Of a DNA stretch of 64,000 bases, positions 18,660-28,757 are shown in pieces. The notes beneath the pieces were generated by a model. It worked only from the letters and a program-made list of their open reading frames with translations. It made no database searches and had not been told where the DNA came from. The translations under genes were made by a program, and so were the position numbers. Position 1 is the stretch's first letter. The number at the start of each line of letters is the position of its first letter. The stretch is taken from the NCBI GenBank assembly GCA_963576725.1, contig OY755241.1, forward strand, positions 60,137,071 to 60,201,070. The letters are read 5' to 3'. The DNA comes from Azorinus chamasolen. Lineage: Eukaryota; Mollusca; Bivalvia; Cardiida; Solecurtidae.

Positions 18660-19170
18660 TCTTATATTTATATTCCATTGTATTTCTTATATTTCAACGT
18701 TGTTTTTTTTTTAAATATTATATACCGGTCACGTAATAGCCGCTATCTAGGTTGTTGCCAGGTTCGTTTTCTAACGTAGTAGGATTGTTGGAGATAACGC
18801 TCCTTACGTCACGTATACATAACACGGAAGTGACGTTACGTCGCTTGGGAACAGACGTTGATTAATAGAGTTTGAATGTAGTACGCAAAGAGAGAATTGA
18901 GAGAAGTAAATTGTGAAAGAAGAAGACGTGTCAATCATCTATTCCCGTCCCATATAGACAAGGATCTCTATATATGGTATGAAAAATAGTCCCAAACACA
19001 TATTATAAATATAGAATGAATACAAGATTTTAATCAGTAATTTGTCCAGTGGAATTCTGGGAAAAGGAGAACCGCCTCAAACCGGTATTGAAATGAACGT
19101 CCATGGGAAAATGCAACTTTCTTTTTAGAATAAGGTTATATAAGGACGTTGCAGGGCGAATGCAAATATT
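18660..19170. other. Possible U3 region of BEL/Pao 5' LTR, otherwise unassigned
   Basis: Sequence upstream of the shared LTR segment. It contains GTGACGTTACGTCGC and GGTTATATAAGGACG (TATA-like, about 30 bp before the shared R/U5-like block), which would suit an LTR promoter. It does not match the region before the 3' copy, so the LTR start cannot be placed. Confidence 0.35.
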
Positions 19171-19251
19171 GGAAGTTGAGGAAAGTTGAACGTAATAATA
19201 AGTACTGAAGAACAGAATGCATCGTTTAATCTTGTATCCACCATTACGATA
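19171..19251 (+). repeat. BEL/Pao 5' LTR, 3' part (R/U5-like)
   Basis: 81 bp from GGAAGTTGAGGAAAGTTGAA to CCACCATTACGATA. It matches 20587-20667 at all but a few positions. A primer-binding-like TTGGTGCCATGAC follows immediately. Confidence 0.75.
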
Positions 19252-19259
19252 TTGGTGCC

Positions 19260-19560
19260 ATGACAAGAATGAAGATGTCGAAGACGAACTTACAGAAGTT
19301 GTATGCTATGCAAGCCGGCATTAGAACACTCATTTCCATGTTCATTGAATCAGCCGAAGAATCGAATGAGCAACGGAACATCGTACAGTTCAAGTTGGCT
19401 CTAGAGGAACTGGAAACGAAGACACTTAACGAATTAAACGAGAAGATAATGTCAGCAACTGATGCGGAACACATCGAAGAAGAAATCGTAACAACAGAAA
19501 AGGACTCGTTCATCAGACTAATACGGGTCTGCATAATCGTGTTGTGTTGTTCTGCAGGCG
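19260..19560 (+). pseudogene. BEL/Pao gag N-terminal remnant
   Basis: The ATG lies 8 bp after the LTR. The frame reads LQKLYAMQAGIRTLISMFIE ... LNELNEKIMSATDAEHIEEE, which has the helical character and the position of a BEL/Pao Gag N-terminus. The frame continues into unrelated sequence near 19556, where gag is joined straight to integrase. Protease, reverse transcriptase and RNase H are all deleted. Confidence 0.6.
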
Positions 19561-20290
19561 TTTCGAAGATTCACCAGTCGCAAGTCATTACCTTCGTTAA
19601 TGATCTCGGACAACGCTAAAACGTTCCAGAAGGCATCTACCTACCTAAAGTCCATGTTCGAATCCCAGAGAGTTAGAGATCATCTCGCAAACGTTGGAGT
19701 AGATTGGCAGTTTATTCCTGAAAGAGCGGGAGCGTCTCATCGGTCTGACTAAGCAAACTCTCAAAAAGATCCTTGGTCGCGCCCTGGTTCACTTAGAAAC
19801 GTTACAGAAAGTCGTAATTGAAGTCGAGTCCATCTTGAACGACCGTCCTTTGACATACGTTTCTTCCACCCTGGATGATCCTGAACCTTTAACCCCGGCG
19901 CATTTATTGACTGGCCGGAAGATCCGAACGTTAGAGCTGACATTGATCATGGATCTTTACTGTCAGATCGGGACGACATTTCGAGGCGGGTGAGGATTCA
20001 GTCACGCTTGATCGACCAGTTTTGGACTCGCTGGAAAACAGAATACTGAACGCAACGGCAAACCCGGGTCCAACTCCCAGAACATCCGTGTTGGCGAAGT
20101 CGTCCAGGTCCACGAAGATTCCCCCAGGATCCGTTGGAAACTTGCTGTGATTCAGAGCCTCGTCTATGGCAACGACGGTTAAATTCGCGCAGCCAAAATT
20201 AAAATGACAAACGAACTTATCGCTACTAGGCCGATTGTAAAACTATACCCACTTGAAGTGATAGACGCTTTCGACAAGCGTGATCAATAA
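19556..20290 (+). pseudogene. BEL/Pao integrase C-terminal remnant
   Basis: The decayed frame contains SLMISDNAKTFQKAS, then VGVDWQFIPERA, LIGLTKQTLKKILG, ILNDRPLTYVSSTLDDPEPL and TPAHLLTG, the standard order at the end of BEL/Pao integrase. A C-terminal KLYPLEV segment is followed by a stop at 20288-20290. Compared with the family, a small deletion at about 19727 removes the tryptophan-rich PWWGGFW-type segment and shifts frame. Further frame changes occur after 19925. Non-functional. Confidence 0.8.
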
Positions 20291-20586
20291 TAAGTGAATT
20301 CAAACGTGAGACTTTTAGAGACTGGAGATTAGATAGTTTAATCAAATACAACATTCAAATACATGATGTTCTTTAAAGTAACGAATCAACGCTTAGCTTA
20401 ATTTAAATTAGTTCAATTTATGATATACTGTAGATTACATGTATTTGATTAACTAATAACATCAGCGTAATTATTAAGTTTATTTCTTTAATTAATGATA
20501 GGATACGTGCACTTTTTGCGGTCCCCAGGAAACGCAGGAAACGACGTCGACCTTTTGCGACGTCACTTTGTTTATATGTATACAGT

Positions 20587-20667
20587 GGAAGTTGAAGAAA
20601 GTTGAACGTAATAATAAGTACTGAAGAACACAACGCATCGTTTAATCTTGTATCCACTATTACGATA
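20587..20667 (+). repeat. BEL/Pao 3' LTR, terminal part
   Basis: 81 bp matching 19171-19251. The sequence upstream (20291-20586) does not resemble the region upstream of the 5' copy, so either U3 was replaced by recombination or the two LTRs derive from different copies. The next bases (CACTCAAAATAAGTCTAATT) belong to a palD element. Confidence 0.72.
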
Positions 20668-20694
20668 CACTCAAAATAAGTCTAATTCTGGATT

Positions 20695-20932
20695 TTAACC
20701 CTTTACTCCATGAATATTCATGTAAGAAATGAGAACATTATGAATATTAATTATATTAATTGTTATAATAGCACATGGATGCAGGAACGTTTGCTCATTA
20801 TATAAACTGAAGAATCATATCTACATTGTATATCATCATAAGCAAACAGAGCAGACCAGACGGAGCCGTCTGATCTGGGTCTAATATGTTTGCAAATGCG
20901 TAAGAAGGCGTATTTATGGATGAAAGGGTTAA
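20695..20932. mobile_element. palB MITE nested in palD
   Basis: TTAACCCTTTACTCCATGAA to TATGGATGAAAGGGTTAA. Part of the left hairpin arm is lost (AGCAGACCAGACGGAGCCG). TTAA duplicated in palD. Confidence 0.75.
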
Positions 20933-20978
20933 AACAGGTGGTAGCCTAATGCAGGACAAAACCAGCTTTTAACCAGTT

Positions 20979-21186
20979 TTAACCCATTCCCTCATATTGA
21001 CGACTCTTTGTAAAACTATTGTGACACATAGAGCATTTGTTCCTATAGGAGCGAATGCCCTATTTATCACAATGGTTTCAAACTACGAAATTCTAAAATG
21101 TTCCTTTTCTCTAGTTAATGCTCCTTTTCGATATATTTATTCAAAGAGGTTGTATTTAAAAATAGCCTATGGGGGTAATGGGTTAA
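20979..21186. mobile_element. palC MITE nested in palD
   Basis: TTAACCCATTCCCTCATATT to GGGGTAATGGGTTAA. Hairpin apex TGTTCCTATAGGAGCG. It sits at a TTAA within the palD AAGCAACCACCTGC region. Confidence 0.78.
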
Positions 21187-21344
21187 GCAACCACCTGCTA
21201 TTACTGTCTGTTTTGTTAATAAATATTAATAGAATGTACTGTACTGTCTTATATATCGTTAATAGCATACGCTACCTACCATGTAGTACATGGTCTTGCC
21301 TTATTTCTAGATGGTACTGGACAGAATATGTGTTGGCAAAATGA

Positions 21345-21570
21345 TATGCCCCTGAAAAAAAATATTTCCCTCACATTGCCAACTTCGGGTGCTTTTTGGG
21401 GCTGTCTGGTCAGAGCCTAGTCTGTTTACATATTGTAATATATCTGACTCTGAAGTTTCTGTCACAGCCAAATATGTCTTCTTTATTGAGTAATCATAAA
21501 AAATAAATCCATAAATACTCGTGCTACAGAAATGAATTCTTGAACCAATATTCATGGAGGAAAAAGCCTG
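21345..21570. mobile_element. palB-like remnant
   Basis: Decayed hairpin (GGGCTGTCTGGTCAGAGCC, AGTCTGTTTAC) with palB flank landmarks TCTGACTCTGAAGTTTCTGT and AATATTCATGGAGG. Confidence 0.45.
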
Positions 21571-21577
21571 TTAAAAA

Positions 21578-21765
21578 CCGTGACTACAATACCAGGGGTG
21601 CCAGGTTCGATCCCCGCCGGACCACGTCCTTCGGTCCGATGTATCAGTGCTTTACATTGGACATCTAAACGAACAAGCGAAACTCTATCGATAATAAGAG
21701 TAGCGCATTCGTTCCCCTCTCTCTGGGGCATCCAATTAGTCCATATTTGATACAAACGGACGTAA
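21578..21765 (+). repeat. Possible tRNA-derived SINE fragment
   Basis: GGTTCGATCCC at 21604-21614 matches a pol III B-box and is followed by a CGGACC...GGTCCG stem. No convincing A-box lies upstream. The long ORF on the minus strand here is not credible. Confidence 0.3.
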
Positions 21766-21847
21766 ATAACAACATAAAAGGACGTATAAAGGAATATGGG
21801 TTACTATTAGCTAGATTGACAAAACAGTAGAATCTAGATTGACAATA

Positions 21848-22271
21848 CAGTAGAATCTATCTTAAGCAAACATAAAAAGAAGTCTAATTAAAGGTCTGTA
21901 TAGCAGGTGGTTGATCAATTCAGGTAAAAAGTATCCCTGTATGCAGAAAGCTCCCTGTATTACTTTTGCCTTGCATTATACAGCCACCTGCTTTTTGCTA
22001 TTCTTTTACCCAATCAATATAAGGTCGCTTAACCCATTCCCTCATATTGACGCCTTTTGACGTCTCTGCATAAGCCACCTGTTGAAACCATTGTGATAAG
22101 TAGAGCATTTGCTCCTATAGGAACAAATGCTCTATTTATCACAATGGTATCAAACTACAAAATTCTACAATTTTCCTTTTCTCTAGTTAATGGTCCTTTT
22201 CGGTAGATTTATTCAAAGTTATTGGATCTAAAGATAGCCTATGAGGTAATGGGTTAAGAAAGGTCCTACTG
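21848..22271. mobile_element. palD MITE interrupted by palC
   Basis: CAGTAGAATCTATCTTAAGC to AGAAAGGTCCTACTG with TA outside. Removing the palC copy restores GGTCGC-TTAA-GAAAGGTCC, the expected palD right terminus, so the empty site is directly readable. Confidence 0.85.
22029..22257. mobile_element. palC MITE, full length, nested
   Basis: TTAACCCATTCCCTCATATT to TGAGGTAATGGGTTAA. Perfect hairpin except one apex change (CCTATAGGAACA). TTAA is duplicated at 22029-22032 and 22254-22257. Confidence 0.88.
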
Positions 22272-22335
22272 TATTTGAAAAATGATGTACATGTGCCAGT
22301 TCCACATAAACTATCTGACTATGATATGAAATATA

Positions 22336-22545
22336 TTAACCTTTAGCCTGCTACGGGCGGAGGAGTGAATACATATGTAAACAGTTTGTATCCAGATGAG
22401 ACGCCGAGTAACTCGGCGTCTCGTCAGGATCCAAACTGTTTGACACCCTGGTGGCATTTTGGTAGATACATTGATTATAGCTTGACTTTTGAAAATGTAG
22501 TAGGCGATAATATCTGTAAAAAATTCTCAGCAGGCTAATGGTTAA
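22336..22545. mobile_element. palA variant with different termini
   Basis: TTAACCTTTAGCCTGCT to AGCAGGCTAATGGTTAA: TIRs unlike other palA copies, yet the hairpin (GAGACGCCGAGTAACTCGGC) is palA-type. The flanks also differ (ACACCCTGGTGGCATTTTGG). The same hairpin in another element body. Confidence 0.75.
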
Positions 22546-22619
22546 ACACTATCCAGCTGAATAACACCCTGCTCAAATAAGGTGAGCCAATTTTATTTAC
22601 TTCTGATTTGTAAAAGTGT

Positions 22620-22883
22620 TTGAGAGACTATTGACCGAGTCTCACTCTCTTCTATGGGTCTACTCTGTGCGCAAATGCGTTTCTTTTGAGTAAACGGTTA
22701 CTAGACTATTTTAGACCCAAGCTCTGAATAAATCTACTAAAATTTTAGACTTGAATACTTTTGAAACCAATGTGATAAATAGGGCGTTTGCTCCATAGGA
22801 ACAAATGCTCTATTTATTACAATGGTTTCAAAAATTACTTTAACAGGGGTGTCAAAAGGCGTCACTAGGAGGGAATGAGTTAA
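22620..22883. mobile_element. palB remnant plus palC MITE
   Basis: A palB half (TCTACTCTGTGCGCAAATGC to 22694) adjoins a palC hairpin (GAAACCAATGTGATAAATAG, apex partly lost) ending GGAGGGAATGAGTTAA at 22883. Confidence 0.55.
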
Positions 22884-23047
22884 GAGAAAATAAACTTACA
22901 TACCATGTAAAGAGTACCCCGCCTTTTTTAGTCAACTTTGTCCCGTATGCACTATTTTCACAACACCATGCTCCAGCGAATACTTCCGAATATATGGTTT
23001 GGTGCAAATATATACACCATCAATATTGCATGCTGAAAAAATCTCTT

Positions 23048-23292
23048 TTAATCCTCTACCTGTTTAATATTAATGTAAGAAAAATGACATCATGAATATT
23101 GATTAGCTGAATTTTTATAATACGTAACAAGTATATATTTTTTCTTTGACAAAAACGGTAGAATCAGATCTATGTCACGCCAAAAGCAAACAGAGCAGAC
23201 CCTGATCAGACGGATCCTAAAGGAGCCGTCTGATCAGGGTCTGCTCTGTTCGAATACGTGTGAAAATGCGTTTGTATGAAGGGAACGGCTAA
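23048..23292. mobile_element. palB MITE with near-perfect hairpin
   Basis: TTAATCCTCTACCTG to GGGAACGGCTAA. The hairpin GCAAACAGAGCAGACCCTGA ... CTGATCAGGGTCTGCTCTG is nearly fully paired and lacks the usual arm mismatch. Confidence 0.7.
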
Positions 23293-23542
23293 CCATTTAC
23301 TCCATAGATACGTATTTTAACACATCTGCATTTTAACACATCTGCAAACAGGGTAGACCCAGATTAATCATACGGCTCACACAGGGTCTGCTCTGTTTGC
23401 TTATTGAATTATATAGATTTGCTTATACATAGTCGTCCATGAGCAAACTATCCTATCTTCATACGCGATTACCAAAATTCTTCTAATTAATATTCATGAT
23501 GTTATTATTTCTTACATGAATATTCATAAAATAAAGGTTTAA
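23291..23542. mobile_element. palB MITE adjacent
   Basis: AACCATTTACTCCATAGATA, short tandem TTTTAACACATCTGCA, shortened hairpin, then TTCATGATGTTATTATTTCT and ATAAAGGTTTAA. It shares its boundary with the preceding copy. Confidence 0.65.
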
Positions 23543-23579
23543 TTGATAAATCACTACAAATTACAAAAAAATGTACTTG

Positions 23580-23815
23580 TTCAACCCTTTCGGCGCCAAA
23601 TTTCTAATTGTCGTCTGCAAAACAATATTGCTAAATCATTCGGTAAACTAAAGCATTGATATAAATAAATGCAAAATTCAAAAGAGTAAAGCAAAGCTAT
23701 AGAAATAGAGTTTAGACAAAATGTGTGAAGTCCATGACCAGACGCCGCCTTTCTGATCTGGGACTGCACTATTTGTCGTGGTGCATTTTGGCGACATTGG
23801 CGGTGAAAGGGTTAA
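23580..23815. mobile_element. palF MITE
   Basis: TCAACCCTTTCGGCGCCAAA to GCGGTGAAAGGGTTAA. The hairpin is reduced (CCAGACGCCGCCTTTCTGATC). Landmark: ATTGTCGTCTGCAAAACAA. Confidence 0.65.
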
Positions 23816-23947
23816 TACGCGAACAGAATGAAGTAAACAGCATACTGACAAAACACAAACATAAACCTGACGCTTAGAAATATGTCTCTGCAATATTGAT
23901 GAAGTACTTTAATGTTGGTTTATGTTTGCGCACGCATGCGTGAAATA

Positions 23948-24153
23948 CTTTGACCCTTCCACTGCCAGAAATGAGTCATCAATGCCCTTTGCGAACAGTG
24001 CAGACCCAGATAAGGGAGCCCTCTCATCAAGGTCTGCACTGTTTGTTATGTTACACGTTCTCTTTAAAACATACATGTACCCGAATATGCACGGTAAGCC
24101 TGAGCTGCTTGAAGTATGGATGAGTCTAATTATAAATACAGCACTGAAAGGGT
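23948..24153. mobile_element. palG-like MITE
   Basis: TTTGACCCTTCCACTGCC to GCACTGAAAGGGTTT. Hairpin GCGAACAGTGCAGACCCAG / AAGGTCTGCACTGTTTG with part of the apex missing. Confidence 0.55.
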
Positions 24154-24339
24154 TTGAAAACCCATAATTCAGTCAATCAATAAGGTATCAATCGAATGAA
24201 CGTGTGCATTTATACTGTAAACGTTACAGGAAATGATTGCACGTGCATCTGACACAAGATCATATCTATAGCGCGGATGACAGATGTGAAGATTATTGGC
24301 GTATTAATTTAAGCCCTAAATGTGTAGGAACCGAGTATA

Positions 24340-24430
24340 CAAGACCTTTGCAAACAGTGTAGACCCGGGTCAAAGGAAGGGCTCCTGAAGGAGAATTTTC
24401 ATCTGGATCTGCACTATTTGTCATACAAAT
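24340..24430. repeat. Hairpin cassette remnant
   Basis: GCAAACAGTGTAGACCCGGG ... GGATCTGCACTATTTGTC with apex GGGCTCCTGAAGGAG. No termini. Sequence 24431-24645 is unassigned. Confidence 0.5.
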
Positions 24431-24648
24431 CTTTTTTAGTGACGAATTTCGTTACAAAGTTTTTGTTTGATTAATATTCAGAAAAAGATGAGTGAGTTTT
24501 TAATTTGTAAGCAGATTAACAGTAAATGGGTTGACGGCGGATGAATATGATAATGATGCCGGGGGAAACGGTCAACATGCACCAGCTCAGCTGTAAACGC
24601 CCCTGTCACTATCAGAGGTCCAGATAAGATACTTTAATACCTTCTTTT

Positions 24649-24711
24649 TCTCCACCAATCGAAGAGACGATTCTAAAGAGTGGTCACTATGTAGGATTTG
24701 GTGGAGAAAGG
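24649..24711. repeat. Foldback type J, arm-deleted copy
   Basis: TTCTCCACCAATCG joins GAGACGATTCTAAAGAGTGG and ends GATTTGGTGGAGAAAG, matching 12553-12647 minus most of one arm. A natural deletion at the palindrome centre. Confidence 0.7.
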
Positions 24712-24789
24712 ACTATTTGCGCTCGCACGTTTATCTGTTGCGCTGTGTCATAAAGTGTCTCCACTAGTAATGTTTCTTAATTATGTTCT

Positions 24790-24875
24790 CCATAATCCTT
24801 TGCAAACAGTAGATCCTGGTCAGACAGCTCATGAAGGAGCTGACTTACCAGGGTGTGCTGGGCTGCTTAGATAAT
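24790..24875. repeat. Hairpin cassette remnant
   Basis: GCAAACAGTAGATCCTGGTC AGACAGCTC / GGAGCTGACTTACCAGGG: shortened palB/palE-type hairpin, no termini. Confidence 0.5.
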
Positions 24876-24880
24876 GATTT

Positions 24881-25083
24881 TTAACTCTTTGCGCGTTAGC
24901 GGCGAAACTGTGATTACCCATGCAAACAGTTTGGATCCAGATGAGACGCCGCATAATAATGCGGCGTCTCATCAGGATCCAAACTGTTTGTCATCTTGAC
25001 CATATTTTTGCGAGGAAATGAGAGAAAGTTTCTTTTAAGAATTACAGCAGACGACAATTGTTGCAGACGAAAAAAAGGGTTAA
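24881..25083. mobile_element. palA MITE, full length
   Basis: TTAACTCTTTGCGCGTTAGC to ACGAAAAAAAGGGTTAA. Perfect hairpin except the conserved A·A position, with a distinct apex GCCGCATAATAATGCGGC. Confidence 0.75.
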
Positions 25084-25373
25084 TATGGTCCCTCACTCTC
25101 TGACAGTTACACACCTCCCTGTTTCACGTTTCATAATAAAAATCATAGAAACTTTCCAGATTATAATGTTCTAGACTCTGATTTCACAGAACTAAGTAGT
25201 GTTGTCAATATGTACCATGGACACATTTCCTAAATGTCCACCTGAATTATTTGAAACTCACAACACAATTTTTGTCAGACTTGTACAACCATTTTGTAAA
25301 TGACTTTGATTGGTTTGAAAATAAAGGTGTGCTAATCGTTGTTTCTCCGCGGGCTGTTAAGCTTTAACCCTTT

Positions 25374-25615
25374 CACCGCCGCAGTCACATACATGTAAAT
25401 GCACCACGACAAATAGTGCAGCCCCAGATCAGACGCCGCCTTTTCAAGGCGGCCTCTGATCAGGGACTTCACTATTTGTCTCAATCTCTATTTCTATATA
25501 TGTGCTTTATTCCTTTGAAATTTGCATTTATTTATCTCATTTCCTTAATTTACTGAATGATTTAACAAACTTCGATTGCAGACGGCAATTAGAAATTTGG
25601 CGCCGAAAGGGTTAA
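25374..25615. mobile_element. palF MITE, full length
   Basis: TTAACCCTTTCACCGCCGC to TTTGGCGCCGAAAGGGTTAA. Hairpin CAGATCAGACGCCGCC / GGCGGCCTCTGATCAGG, A·A mismatch. It shares GATCAGACG with palB and ACGCCG with palA. Sequence 25084-25373 is unassigned. Confidence 0.75.
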
Positions 25616-25689
25616 TGAAATAAAAAGGTCGACTGAAGTTATCGAGTTGGTTGCGATGTTTGTGATAAATCAGCTTGGGTCCGTTTAAC

Positions 25690-25936
25690 TTAATCTACAA
25701 TGAATAATCATGTGAGAAATAATCACATCATGAATATTAATTAGATTAATTGTTATAATATCACATGGACATAGCACGCCTTTGACATGACAGAAACTTG
25801 TAGAATTATATCTCTGTATTATATCATAAGCAAACAGACCAGGGCCTGATCAGACAGCTCCTACTGGAATCGTCTGATCAGGTTCTGCTCTGTTTGCAAA
25901 TGCGTAGAAAGGGGTTATTTAATGAGTAATGGGTTA
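25690..25936. mobile_element. palB MITE, full length
   Basis: TTAATCTACAATGAATAATC to TAATGAGTAATGGGTTAA. Hairpin GCCTGATCAGACAGCTCC / GGAATCGTCTGATCAGG. Confidence 0.7.
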
Positions 25937-26099
25937 AGATCGTACGACTGAAATTATCGTTAGTTCTAACAAACGACCATCTCGAACTTACGATTATATA
26001 TTTGCCGTGCGACTTTGTTCTAACGCACTTGAATGTGCGATAATTTCTGTATTACGAAGTTAGATTTTGTTCTAACACATTTGAATGTGCCATAATAAT

Positions 26100-26560
26100 G
26101 ATAATTATTCATGATGTCATTATATCTTACATCAATATTCAGCAGGGAAAATGTTAACCCCCTTTCCTTGCTCTATTTTTTAATCCAAATTTCAATACCT
26201 ACTGAGCAATCAAGGGCAAAATAGTTATAATGAAATATGGAACATAGAACATTGCAGCCATTTTAGAAAGTAAAGAAACAGATACATGTATATCAACTCC
26301 CATTAGCAAACAGAACAGACCCCGATTAATCCATTACCTCATAGGCTATTTTTAGATCCAACCTCTTTGAAAAAATCTACCGAATAGGAGCATTAACTAG
26401 AGAAAATTAATTTTTCAAAATTTGTAGTTTGAAACCATTGTGATAAATAGAGCATTTGCTCCTGTAGGAGCAAATGCTCTGTTTATCACAATGGTTTCAT
26501 AAAATGACGTTTACAGAGTCGTCAATATGAGGGAATTGGTTAAATATATATATTACGCAA
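26100..26560. mobile_element. palB remnants around a nested palC
   Basis: A palB right end (TTCATGATGTCATTATATCT ... GCAGGGAAAATGTTAA, to 26156) adjoins a second palB left part (TTAACCCCCTTTCC) whose hairpin arm AACAGACCCCGAT is cut at 26325 by palC. Confidence 0.6.
26326..26543. mobile_element. palC MITE, full length, reverse
   Basis: TTAATCCATTACCTCATAGG to TATGAGGGAATTGGTTAA. Perfect hairpin with apex TGCTCCTGTAGGAGCA; the central TGTA is the only departure from TATA. Confidence 0.8.
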
Positions 26561-27250
26561 ATTTACAGAGGTTGTGATCTTAGTGTAATAGAGAACCACT
26601 ATCTCAAAGCAGTCTGGGCAGAGATAGATATAGGTACCATTGTTTATCCAGAACCAAACTGCTTGGAGAAAATGAATACAGTCTTAAATTCTGGCCATTT
26701 AGAGTAAAACTGTTTTTGAACTGTATTTATCATGCATGTTAAGTGTACTTACATTGTACTTAATGGATAGTGTAATCCAATCAAAACAGCAGCAGCAAAC
26801 GTCATCATCCTAATCACAGTAATCCGTGGGAAATCCTACATAACTTACTTTATTTGAGTACACACTCGCTAATGCTGATCAATGGATAACACGTGACTTT
26901 CCACACCAGATCGGGATAAACGTGAAAGACGGGCTGTTTTGATTGATTACAATTACTAATTCATTCATTCATTGATAAACTTACATAGTCTCAGAATTTA
27001 TTCAAATTCGTTAACGTGAAATAATGCTGATCCAAATGGCTGGTGCTTCCTATGATTCATTAGCAATTATCCGACCTTTGAATACATACTATATCGAAGG
27101 AGTTTAATTGAGAATTAATAAACTAACCGTATTTCAAATAATTTCTCTAACCCATAGTAATTTACCATTCATGTTACCGTAGCTCTTCTGTAAAATCATG
27201 TTTTTGCTTGTGTATGTTTATGTAATTTTGCTCTAAGTATACACCTGTAT
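26560..27250. other. Unassigned stretch, possibly body of a retroposon
   Basis: No recognisable protein. It runs up to the poly(A)-signal-like tail at 27250, so part may be a non-coding retroposon body. Confidence 0.3.
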
Positions 27251-27287
27251 GTTTTTCGCAATAAAGAATTGAATTGAATTGAAATAG
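27250..27287 (+). repeat. Retroposon 3' tail with AATAAA and (GAATT)n
   Basis: TTCGCAATAAAGAATTGAAT then GAATTGAA: a polyadenylation signal fused to a short pentanucleotide run, typical of a non-LTR retroposon or retrocopy 3' end. Confidence 0.5.
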
Positions 27288-27520
27288 ACGGGTCCTATAG
27301 GAGCCGATTGCATAGGAGCCGTCTGATCTGGGTATACTCTGTTTGCAAATACGTGAAATGCGTTTACACGAATAAAAAGGTTAAATAAAGATTGAAGACA
27401 TTGAAGACAGGTATTTGGTGACTGCCTGGTGAAAAATCCTACAGAAAAGTCCTTAGGAAGCTTTCTACATGATTCTCACACTGCATTCAGCTGCTAGCTA
27501 TTTTAAAGACCGATAATCGG
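27288..27520. mobile_element. palB and palD fragments
   Basis: GGAGCCGTCTGATCTGGG to ACGAATAAAAAGGTTAA is a palB half. It is followed at about 27400-27520 by a decayed palD centre (AAAGTCCTTAGGAAGCTTTC, CTGCATTCAGC). Confidence 0.5.
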
Positions 27521-27565
27521 ATGATATAAAGCAACCAAAACGAAACAGTGCAATTTTAATAAACA

Positions 27566-27819
27566 TTGACTCTTTTGGCGCCAGATTTAAAAGTGTCGTC
27601 TGCAATAATAATTTCATCTCAAATATAATTCTAAACTAGATAATAAAGGTATATTAAGTAAAACATTTGGTTTTAAAAACCTGTATGCTGGGGCTTAAAT
27701 AATACAGAAAACAGTTAAGTCCCAGGTCAGATGCCGCCTTTTGGTCAGATGTCGCCTTGAACCAGGACTGCACAGTTTTCAATAGTGCCAACGGGCGACA
27801 TTGGCACCAAAAGAGTTAA
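27566..27819. mobile_element. palF MITE
   Basis: TTGACTCTTTTGGCGCCAGA to ATTGGCACCAAAAGAGTTAA. Hairpin decayed with a duplicated GTCAGATGCCGCCTT / GTCAGATGTCGCCTT. Confidence 0.65.
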
Positions 27820-27892
27820 TTAAATAGTGCAACTTTTACGTTTGACCGCTATAACAGTCTTCTGATAGTTGGCCTCACTTTACATGTTAGGG

Positions 27893-28757
27893 CCCAGTCC
27901 CACTAGGCCTTACGATCCCTTAAGACATGTTTACCATTGCTACCGACCTCTGGTCGCCGATATTCGTACGAAGATCGCACGACAAGTCACTGTTAATCGC
28001 GGATGGTCTTCAGTAATCGTTGGTAATCGTTGACAATTCTGCGACCAAGTCCATTCTTATTATAGTCGTAGAGAGGTTGTTGACCATGTACAACACACCG
28101 AATACGCAGTCCCACTAAGCCTACGACCACTTATGGCCTGTTTACGATTTCTAGCGACCTCTGATCGCCGATATTCATACGAAGGTCGCACGACAAGCCG
28201 CTGATAATCGCAGATGGTTTTCAGTAATCGTTGATAATCGTTTCTAGTCGTGCGACCAATTTCAGTCGTAGAGAGGTTGTTGATCATGCACAACAACCTC
28301 CTTACGATCGAACTGGTCGCCTGTTTTCTTCAAGATTTAACCTTACAGTGTTTAGGTAATCGTGCGATCGTCGTACGAAGGTCTCTAATAATCTTTAATT
28401 GTTCGTTGGTGGTCTTCCCTACAGTCGTACGACTATCAGCGACCTTTCTACAATTACCTACGACTATCGTGCGATCCCCAGCGACTGCCTAAAGATTATC
28501 CGCGACTAGGCATAGATCACGTGACCACACAACAGGTCGGAAGAGATCGTGGAACCTTCGTACGAATACCAGTGACTTGACGCACGATCGTCAACAACCT
28601 GTCTTGAGGTGGTCGCAGATACATCGCCAATGTGACTGCGAATTATTCTTGGAATTTAGTCGCCGACAATCGCAGACGATCGGCGGTTTCAGAGGTCTCA
28701 GATGTCGCCAGTGGTCTTTAACGATCGCAAGCGCTAATGGGACTGTAGCCGTAATAT
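27893..28757. mobile_element. Non-autonomous element K with internal direct duplication
   Basis: About 865 bp bounded by inverted repeats CAGTCCCACTAGGCCT and AGCGCTAATGGGACTG. A sequence of about 205 bp is directly repeated inside (27898-28100 and about 28107-28295), each with CGACCTCTGRTCGCCGATAT and GTCGTAGAGAGGTTGTTGA. The right part contains the inverse of the same blocks (TCGTCAACAACCT, TTTAGTCGCCGACAATCGC). It is rich in CGAT, CGTACG and GATCG words, unlike its surroundings. No flanking duplication is certain and no transposase is present; superfamily undetermined. It has inserted into or beside a palD copy. Confidence 0.65.

Larger units (their letters stand above)
20668..21245. mobile_element. 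palD remnant split by palB and palC
   Basis: The palD pieces CAAAATAAGTCTAATTCTGG (to 20694), AACAGGTGGTAGCCTAATGC (from 20931) and GCAACCACCTGCT (from 21187) are separated by palB and then palC, each bounded by TTAA. It is a three-element nest giving the order palD, then palB and palC. Confidence 0.7.

Noticed and set aside
21552..21755. 67-codon minus-strand frame
   Set aside because: It covers the SINE-like B-box region; no protein resemblance.
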